Shown here in pieces: positions 58,130 through 64,000 of a stretch of DNA of 64,000 nt (its first letter is position 1; every line of letters starts with the position of its first letter). This DNA comes from Hysterangium stoloniferum (lineage: Eukaryota > Basidiomycota > Agaricomycetes > Hysterangiales > Hysterangiaceae), in contig WHVD01000055.1 in assembly GCA_015178975.1 (NCBI GenBank), forward strand, positions 372,001 to 436,000, read 5' to 3'. The notes beneath the pieces are model-generated. The model saw only the letters and a program-made list of their open reading frames with translations, did not search any database and was not told where the DNA came from. The position numbers and the translations under genes are program-made.

Positions 58130-58970
58130 CTTGATGTAACTTCTCAATATCCATAATAATAATTCTACGGACAATGGGATTGATGAGGAAAGTTGTGCAG
58201 ACTGATGCAGTAAGTTGTTGATTTGTGAAAATAGGTTTCAGGTTGTGCAGGTTTACCGTGGCATAGTTGTTGCTCCCCTCTTTAGGATAGACGTCCCATT
58301 GTCTAGTTAAAGTGTCAGGTTTGCCGCCAAGACGGCCGGGTCAAAAATGGATAATCATGTTGAAAGCAGATAGATATTCAGACCTGCGGGCCTGCCGATG
58401 GGTCAAAAGGTTTGTGGTAGAAAAGTATTCCAGGTTTTTGTGATCTGTTACAATGTCAATCGGAGTTCCCGAGCCTTCCAAATAGTGTCGCCACGCTTTG
58501 AAAGCTGAAAAGATTGCCAGGAGTTCCTTATCATAAATGTTGTAGTTGAGCTCTGCTCTGGTAAAAATCCGGGACAGGAAAGCCACAGGTGGACTTCTCT
58601 GTCAGAGTCCTGGATAGACAGAATGGCTCCAAGTGCATAATCCGAGGCGTCCGTTTTGACAATGAGCGGGAAGTCCAGTTTCCAATGCAACAGAATAGGA
58701 GCTGAGGAAAAACAATTTTTTAAAAGATTGAAAGCTTTTTGACACTTATCATTAAAATTCCATGGAGTATCCTTACATCTAAGATGGGTAAGGGGTACCG
58801 TGATGTCGGAATATCTGCAGATAAACCGTCTGTAAAAATTGGCAAAGCTGAGGAAGGATTGTACATCTTTAACTTTTCGGGATTCGGGCCAAATTTTGAT
58901 GACTTGCACTTTAGTTTTGTCCATGCGGAGTCTGATGGGGGTAATAAAGAAGAAGAAATTTTATTTTTTC

Positions 58971-59133
58971 AAATTTATATATAGGCTCGTCGCATCTGAA
59001 CCTTACCTTCCAGATCACATGACTCTTTGACACATATGTGTAACTGACATGACTTTTGACACATGCACGTAGTCGACAAGAACCTTATTAAGGTCTAGAG
59101 CCTCTTTGGGACTTCAGCATAAAGGGAGGGTAC
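58971..59133 (+). other. Pre-LTR tail with polypurine tract
   Basis: AAAGGGAGGGTAC (59121-59133) directly precedes the LTR start and is a typical polypurine tract. It places the LTR at 59134 as the 3' LTR of a plus-strand element. That is opposite to the pol remnant on its left, so an inversion or deletion junction lies near 58970. Confidence 0.65.
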
Positions 59134-59970
59134 TGTTACGACCGGAAATCCCGCCGGACTCCAGGCACTAACTTATACACACCTGCACCCTATACACACC
59201 CATTATCAGTTTACCGGATTTCCCGCCGGACTCCGTGTGTCAGACTTGTCTGCGTTTGACTTTGCTACATTGTGTTTCAGTCACCAGAAAACCCACCGGA
59301 TTCCGCCCCTGTCTATGTCCAACCTCATCCTATGCTTCAGTTACCAGACCCCGCTCGTAAAACCCATCATCCCTCTAATAGAGCCCCATTCCCATTTTAG
59401 TCAAATGACCTGTCACGATTGGGACTCTGCTCCCCGCTCCATTTCCTGTTATGGTTTATGATTTGTCACAATTCGGACTCCACTCCATTCTATCCCATTC
59501 CTAACACCAAATTTGGTGTTTACTATTCCTGTTTTATGTTTTGCTAGTTTCATTTCATCATTACTGGATTTGGTATGTCATTCACTCCATGGTCTATTTA
59601 AACTGGCAGATGTTGTACATACAATCCAGTCAGAAAATCAGCTTAGATTCCCCCCAGTAATCTAATACATTTTCCACTCTAAACTCCTACTTGAATCACA
59701 CCGCTCATGCTAGTCGGAGCCTATGGGCTCCAGCACATCTATCTCTCTTACCTATCTTGACTTACATCTCGACTCACAACCTCTCGACCCACAACCTCCG
59801 ACCCACGAACCCTCAACCCACGAACCCCACCTGGACTCCCCAGGATTCCCGTCTGCCTGTCTGAAATTGGACAACACGATCTCGCGAGGGTGCAGCCTAT
59901 AAGCTGAAGCCAAGTCCTACCAGATATTCCACAGGTTTCTCTGGAAACCCGCCATGTACATACCCTAACA
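59134..59970 (+). mobile_element. 3' LTR of a Ty3/gypsy-like element
   Basis: 837 bp, TGTTACGACCGGAAATCCCG...CATACCCTAACA. Same family as the solo LTR at 52763-53496 (inverted) and the truncated LTR at 55215. Contains TATAAGCTGAAGCCAAGTCC at about 59898-59917, in U5 or near the transcription start. Confidence 0.85.
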
Positions 59971-60644
59971 GGCACTGAGGGTGTGAAGAGTGGTGGAAGT
60001 TCTGACCATTCTATATATGAAGAAATGAGTAGAATGGGAGGAAGGATGATTTGAGTGGAGGCCTCAACTGTTATAGTTCAAGGCCTGAAGTGTTCACTAG
60101 CTCAGATAATGCTACCTATGTGGTAGCTGACACGTTACCCTGATCACCGCTTGCTGTAGACCTAGTTTGTGTCTTACAAGTGGTGGTGCTTGGGTAAAAG
60201 TGTGTCTGGGTTTCATTTGGTGCTGAGTGCACCCACAAGTATACACAAGGCTTCAAACTAATGAAATGGTGCAATATTTGAAGAATATAAGGGATAGAAA
60301 AATAGGAATAAAATGTGTAAAATATAAATAAAATAAAAGGAGTGTTTTACCACAATGAAACTGTGGTAAAAGTGTTAGTAATCAAGTCTTCACATAAAAC
60401 ATAACCGAAATATGGATCCGATGACGAGTATATGCACATATATTGTAGTGCCGTTAAGGGGGGAGAGTAACTCCTAATTATGAATTTCTCCTTAATGATG
60501 CAATTGACTAGAAACTTCGAGCATCAAAAATTTCCCCTTTTTACTCCCCTAATAACTCTCCTAAAATAATTAGAAAGTAAATAAAAAGTCGCAATATTTC
60601 ACTATATACCTCAGTGAAGTTTACTCACTCACTCACTGAGGTAT
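59971..60644. other. Intergenic, nothing recognised
   Basis: No gene. An ACTC/CTCA run (60623-60640) lies just before the solo LTR; a similar run follows at 61456. Confidence 0.4.
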
Positions 60645-61369
60645 TGTTAAGAACTGAAAACTGACTAATGTCGGTGGCCGACAGGGACCGATCGGAAGGA
60701 CTTGGCTTCAGCTTATGTGCTGCACCCTCGCAAATATCCGTGGGGTGTCCTTAGATTTCAGACGGGCAAAGACTAATCCTAAAGAGTTCCTTTCGGTGAG
60801 ATACCGATCGGGACCGAAGGACAAGTCGAGTGTCGGGCCAAGGGGTCGGGGCCGGGAGTGGGCGAGTGCACGCGAAGGCGGATGGGGGGATTCTTAGTAT
60901 GAGACTGTTACAAACATATGAGGGTATTCTGAGTCGATATTCTGATTGCCTAGTAACTACAACTACAGCGGGTTCATATACAAGTAACAGGCGTCTAGAA
61001 AATACTAATGGGGAGAAGGGTGGAAAATGGTATTAACAATAAGCTTGACTAGGAATGGGAAGTTTATGATTAGTTCGGAGGCTGATGATAACCGAGAGCG
61101 GAATTATGATAAAAGGAAATAGTTCAAGGACTACAAATATAGATAGACATAGGTGAAACATAGGATTGAACGGATCAACATAATAAAAGGGACGTATCAA
61201 AAGTTTAACCAGACAATACGAGTTATTTTGACGTGGGTGTAAATGGAGTTTGATCATCATGAAAACATATGTCAGCTTCGGGGGCCGATGGTTTCTGAAG
61301 TGGTAACTTGAAAATGTTGATAAGTGGTGATAACCTCGGGACCGATAGGGTTGTGACACGGCCGTAACA
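60645..61369 (-). mobile_element. Solo LTR, second family (TSD GGTAT)
   Basis: 725 bp, plus strand TGTTAAGAACTG...GGCCGTAACA, flanked by GGTAT at 60640-60644 and 61370-61374. In canonical (minus) orientation it starts TGTTACGGCCG, like the 59134 family, but the body is largely different apart from the block at 60698-60760. Confidence 0.88.
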
Positions 61370-61374
61370 GGTAT

Positions 61375-62429
61375 ATGCGCAATCATTTATTCTTATTCTA
61401 TTACTTACAAAAACGTCTTATAGATTCATGTTTAGGTATTATAATATAAAGTAAAGTTTACTCACTCACTCACCGAGATTTGTGTTTAGACTCTATCCTT
61501 TTGAATTCTTGTCTTCTACTCAACAAAAAGCATACTCCTCACAGAGGAATAACCAAAGGTGAGTGGGACTTGGCGTCAGCTTATGTGCTGTGCCCTCACA
61601 ACATGTTCAATTGTCCTAATTTCAAACAGACAGACTACTCAGCATATTCTTGGATTCAAAGGTGGCCCAAGGTGTAGAGGTTGAGTAGAAATGACAGATG
61701 TATATCTGAGCCAATGAAGTCCTACAAGCAAAGTCAATGAATATCTGATGAGCCAAGTGAACAGTTGCAGATGTCAAGGAGAGAAAATTGGGACTTGCAC
61801 TGTGAGAGGTATGGCGAAATACACTCAGGAAATATAGTCGGATGTGCTCTTACTATATTTCCTTTATTATTTCTATTTTCTCTCTTTCATTATATCTAGA
61901 ATTAGTTCGACGACCTATGTATGCGGTACATCGACTCTTGTGGGCGCACACACGCCAGACTTATGTATTCTAGCGCCCATAGTTTAGAACTCAGACACTT
62001 TTTACACCGCAACCACGACTTACCCAGACACCCGTTAGTGTCCTGTAAGTTGTGATTGGTGTATCATCTCAACCGTCACAGACGGGCTTTAGCTACTCAT
62101 TCAAACTGAGTTTTGAACTGTATCAGTCGAAACTCAATCCCTATCTCAACTCGCGTGGATTACATCCACGCTACTCTATTATTCGACTCTCTAACTACTC
62201 TACTTGCACTTGAGCAGTTGTCCAGAATCGCACTTAACCAGTCGATTCTGCTTATTCGTTCTAGCTATCTACCTTACTTAGATAGCTACTTCTCTCTACT
62301 GTATTGAACTAAGTAGTCAATACGCGTTCAGTCCGTATTAGACTTAGACAGTCAATACATTGTGGTATTGTACTTCAACGGTCGATATTCTTCGTATATA
62401 GAACGGTTAGAACTTCTACCACTCTTCAC
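61375..62429. other. Intergenic with an LTR-like repeat
   Basis: Bases 61541-61800 recur at 63302-63600 and contain the conserved LTR block (GGGACTTGGCGTCAGCTTAT at about 61565). Bases 61800-62430 hold no gene I can see. Confidence 0.45.
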
Positions 62430-63299
62430 AGATAGGGACATGTAAAGAAGATCCCAGGTCCCAGTGGGTTGTCCAGTCCTGTTAGGATCCCATCATTTTG
62501 GAACCCTACGACCTGTTTTAGTCCCAAAGCCCACCATTGACTCACTGTCAGAACCCCCACCCTAACCATTACCACTCACCCAACACTTGTTTGTTATGGT
62601 AGTTAACCTTTTGTTTTCCCATTCCATCCCCATCCCGCCTGCCCTCCCATTACTGTTCTCTTTATACATGTAACTTGCCACCTCAGACCCCTGTTAAATA
62701 ATGTTTAGTATATTACATTTAGTCTCTCCACCTTGTCATCTACTTCTCATGATCCATTTCACCCTTCACTTCCTTGATTGGCCCTCTGGTCATCTGTCTT
62801 GTTGTAGTATAAATCTTCTACATGTATACTACAGTTCTTCAGTTTGAAAATCAACTTAGATTACCCTCAATTAGTTCCAGTCCCTTTACTCCCTTCTCAA
62901 TCCCCTCAATGACATTCTCAGCAAGCCACAAACTCTTACTCCATGACTCTTAGTATTTTTGGCCCCAGCTGATTGAGCTAAGTGTTGAACTTCATCTCTA
63001 TCATACTATCCACTCTGTTTGAAATACCAGAGCACCTAACAGTTCATACAAGGATGCAACACATAAGTTGAAGCCAAGTGCCACTACATTTATAGAGTTG
63101 GACCTCCCGACTAGTACAATCTCTATTGCCAGCCTCCTGATTAGCTCATTTCTAATCATTGGACCTCCAACTTAGAGCATCCCTCCCCTTTTAGCTTAGA
63201 TCTTAACAGCTCCTAACAGAACTTGACATATTTCACCTGGAGTCTGAATGTAGGGTGACTATTTGGAACTGGATCCAATCAGAATATACTGGGGCACTG
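62430..63299 (+). repeat. 3' end of an LTR element, copy 2
   Basis: Same unit as 54324-55214 with scattered changes and a few short deletions. Its right end (GGGGCACTG) continues directly into the repeat at 63300. Confidence 0.6.
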
Positions 63300-64000
63300 A
63301 GGGATAACCAAAGGTGAGTGGGACTTAGCTTCAGCTTACAGTATGTGCTGTGCCCTCACAACATGTTCAATTGTCCTAATTTCAAACAGACAGACAGACT
63401 ACTCAGCATATTATTGGATTCAAAGGTGGCCCAAGGTGTAGAGGTTGAGTAGAAATGACAGATGTATATCTGAGCCAATGAAGTCCTACAAGCAAAGTCA
63501 ATGAATATCTGATGAGCAGGATGAGCAGGATGAGCAGGATGAGCCAAGTGAAGGGTTGCAGATGTCAAGGAGAGAAAATTGGGACTTTGGGAAATCCAAG
63601 GAAGTCCAATGAGTAGTGATGGAGTTGAAGGGATGACAAATAACAGGAGTTAGCGGATATAAATATTACCAGAAGCCAACAAAAGCCCAGAGGCAAATGA
63701 AGGTCCAGGATAGTAAGGGGGAGGAGATATTAGAAGAGTCTGGTGAATCTAATGCAATATTACAGATAGATTATAGCTACTTTTCTGCAGTGATTACACA
63801 GATTTGTAACTTATTGTACTGCTAATTCAGCAAACAAGAAAAGAAGTTTGGCATACAATAAGACAAGATATGGACATAACAAGGGAGGAGTCCAAACTGA
63901 CAAATAACATTGTGTACAAAGACCTACTACTATAATAACAAATGACAAATATAAAAAATCACATACATACATATGGTCTTTCGAGCAGAGCCTGAAGGAG
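63300..64000. other. Copy of the 61541-61800 repeat, then unassigned purine-rich DNA
   Basis: Bases 63302-63600 repeat 61541-61800. The rest to the window end shows no gene. Confidence 0.45.
63511..63546. repeat. Four tandem 9-bp units (GATGAGCAG)
   Basis: The homologous place near 61750 has a single GATGAGCCA, so three units were added in this copy. A short open frame on the minus strand (repeated Ala-His-Pro) is produced by the repeat and is not a gene. Confidence 0.85.

Larger units (their letters stand above)
55384..58970 (-). pseudogene. Ty3/gypsy chromovirus pol remnant (RT end, RNase H, integrase, chromodomain)
   Basis: Read leftward on the minus strand. End of reverse transcriptase: 58924-58830 (FLSFANFYRRFI). 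RNase H: 58680-58341 (KTDASDYALGAIL, then after a frameshift near 58585 [21 protein letters not shown] and TDHKNLEYF). Integrase zinc finger: 57395-57160 (HDHLLSGHF...CKSCTTCP). Catalytic core: MDFIEHLP, VVVDRFSK, then TSDRGSEF and the GHHPKGNKQTE region. C-terminal domain: GDHVFVKAQ, then KYLGPFEI. Chromodomain: 55600-55430 (YLVKWAGYEGTNEETSW). Lesions include frameshifts near 58585 and 56100 and two transposon insertions. Gag, protease and most of the RT are missing; the 5' cut is at about 58970. Confidence 0.88.

Noticed and set aside
60623-60640. CTCA run before the solo LTR as a telomere-like or satellite repeat
   Set aside because: Only a few units, and a similar run at 61456 is just as short; no array.
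61741-61760. CTGATGAG motif considered as a second hammerhead (also 48401 and 63510)
   Set aside because: No GAAA partner, stem II or cleavage triplet at the required distances.
8000-64000. CRISPR-like or operon-like organisation
   Set aside because: Introns, chromodomain retroelements and solo LTRs mark eukaryotic DNA; no spaced direct repeats or ribosome binding sites were seen.

Overview
The window looks like nuclear DNA of a basidiomycete fungus. The reconstructable genes are split by 49-68 nt GT-AG introns (one GC-AG). The protein families are fungal: a SUR7/PalI-type four-helix membrane protein, a TmpA-like membrane oxidoreductase, an SDR, TKL-like kinases, ISG12-domain proteins and a chromodomain Ty3/gypsy element. 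The many kinase and ISG12 copies recall Rhizoctonia-type Agaricomycetes, but that placement is inference.

Layout. 1-2.1 kb: the 3' end of a coiled-coil/ISG12-domain gene (+), convergent with a decayed kinase gene (-). The kinase relic is interrupted by a 483-bp insertion carrying a complete type III hammerhead ribozyme core (1655-1710). 3.4-8.6 kb and 43.4-50.8 kb: a direct segmental duplication, each copy with an intact TmpA-like gene (494 and 495 aa) and a long decayed flank. 8.6-37.8 kb: an accessory cluster of about a dozen kinase copies (two subtypes, A and B), at least four SUR7/PalI copies and repeated ISG12 remnants, shuffled by inverted duplication, palindromic junctions and mosaic breakpoints. 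In this cluster only two genes can be spliced to full open frames: a kinase at 26535-27887 (-, 6 exons, 361 aa) and a SUR7/PalI-like protein at 29664-30454 (+, 4 exons, 201 aa). 38-41.8 kb: ISG12 relics, a fold-back MITE and an intact six-exon SDR gene (-, 285 aa). 50.8-64 kb: a retrotransposon graveyard with tandem repeats, two solo LTRs with target-site duplications, a tRNA-like gene, a decayed chromovirus pol interrupted by two small inverted-repeat transposons, and 3' ends of further LTR elements.

The arrangement 'ISG12 gene forward, kinase gene reverse, tail to tail' occurs three times (1-2128, 25785-27887, 36150-37770), so these two families probably duplicated as a unit. Whether they work together cannot be told from sequence. 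Exon structures were built by eye from splice signals, reading phase and comparison of paralogues inside the window.
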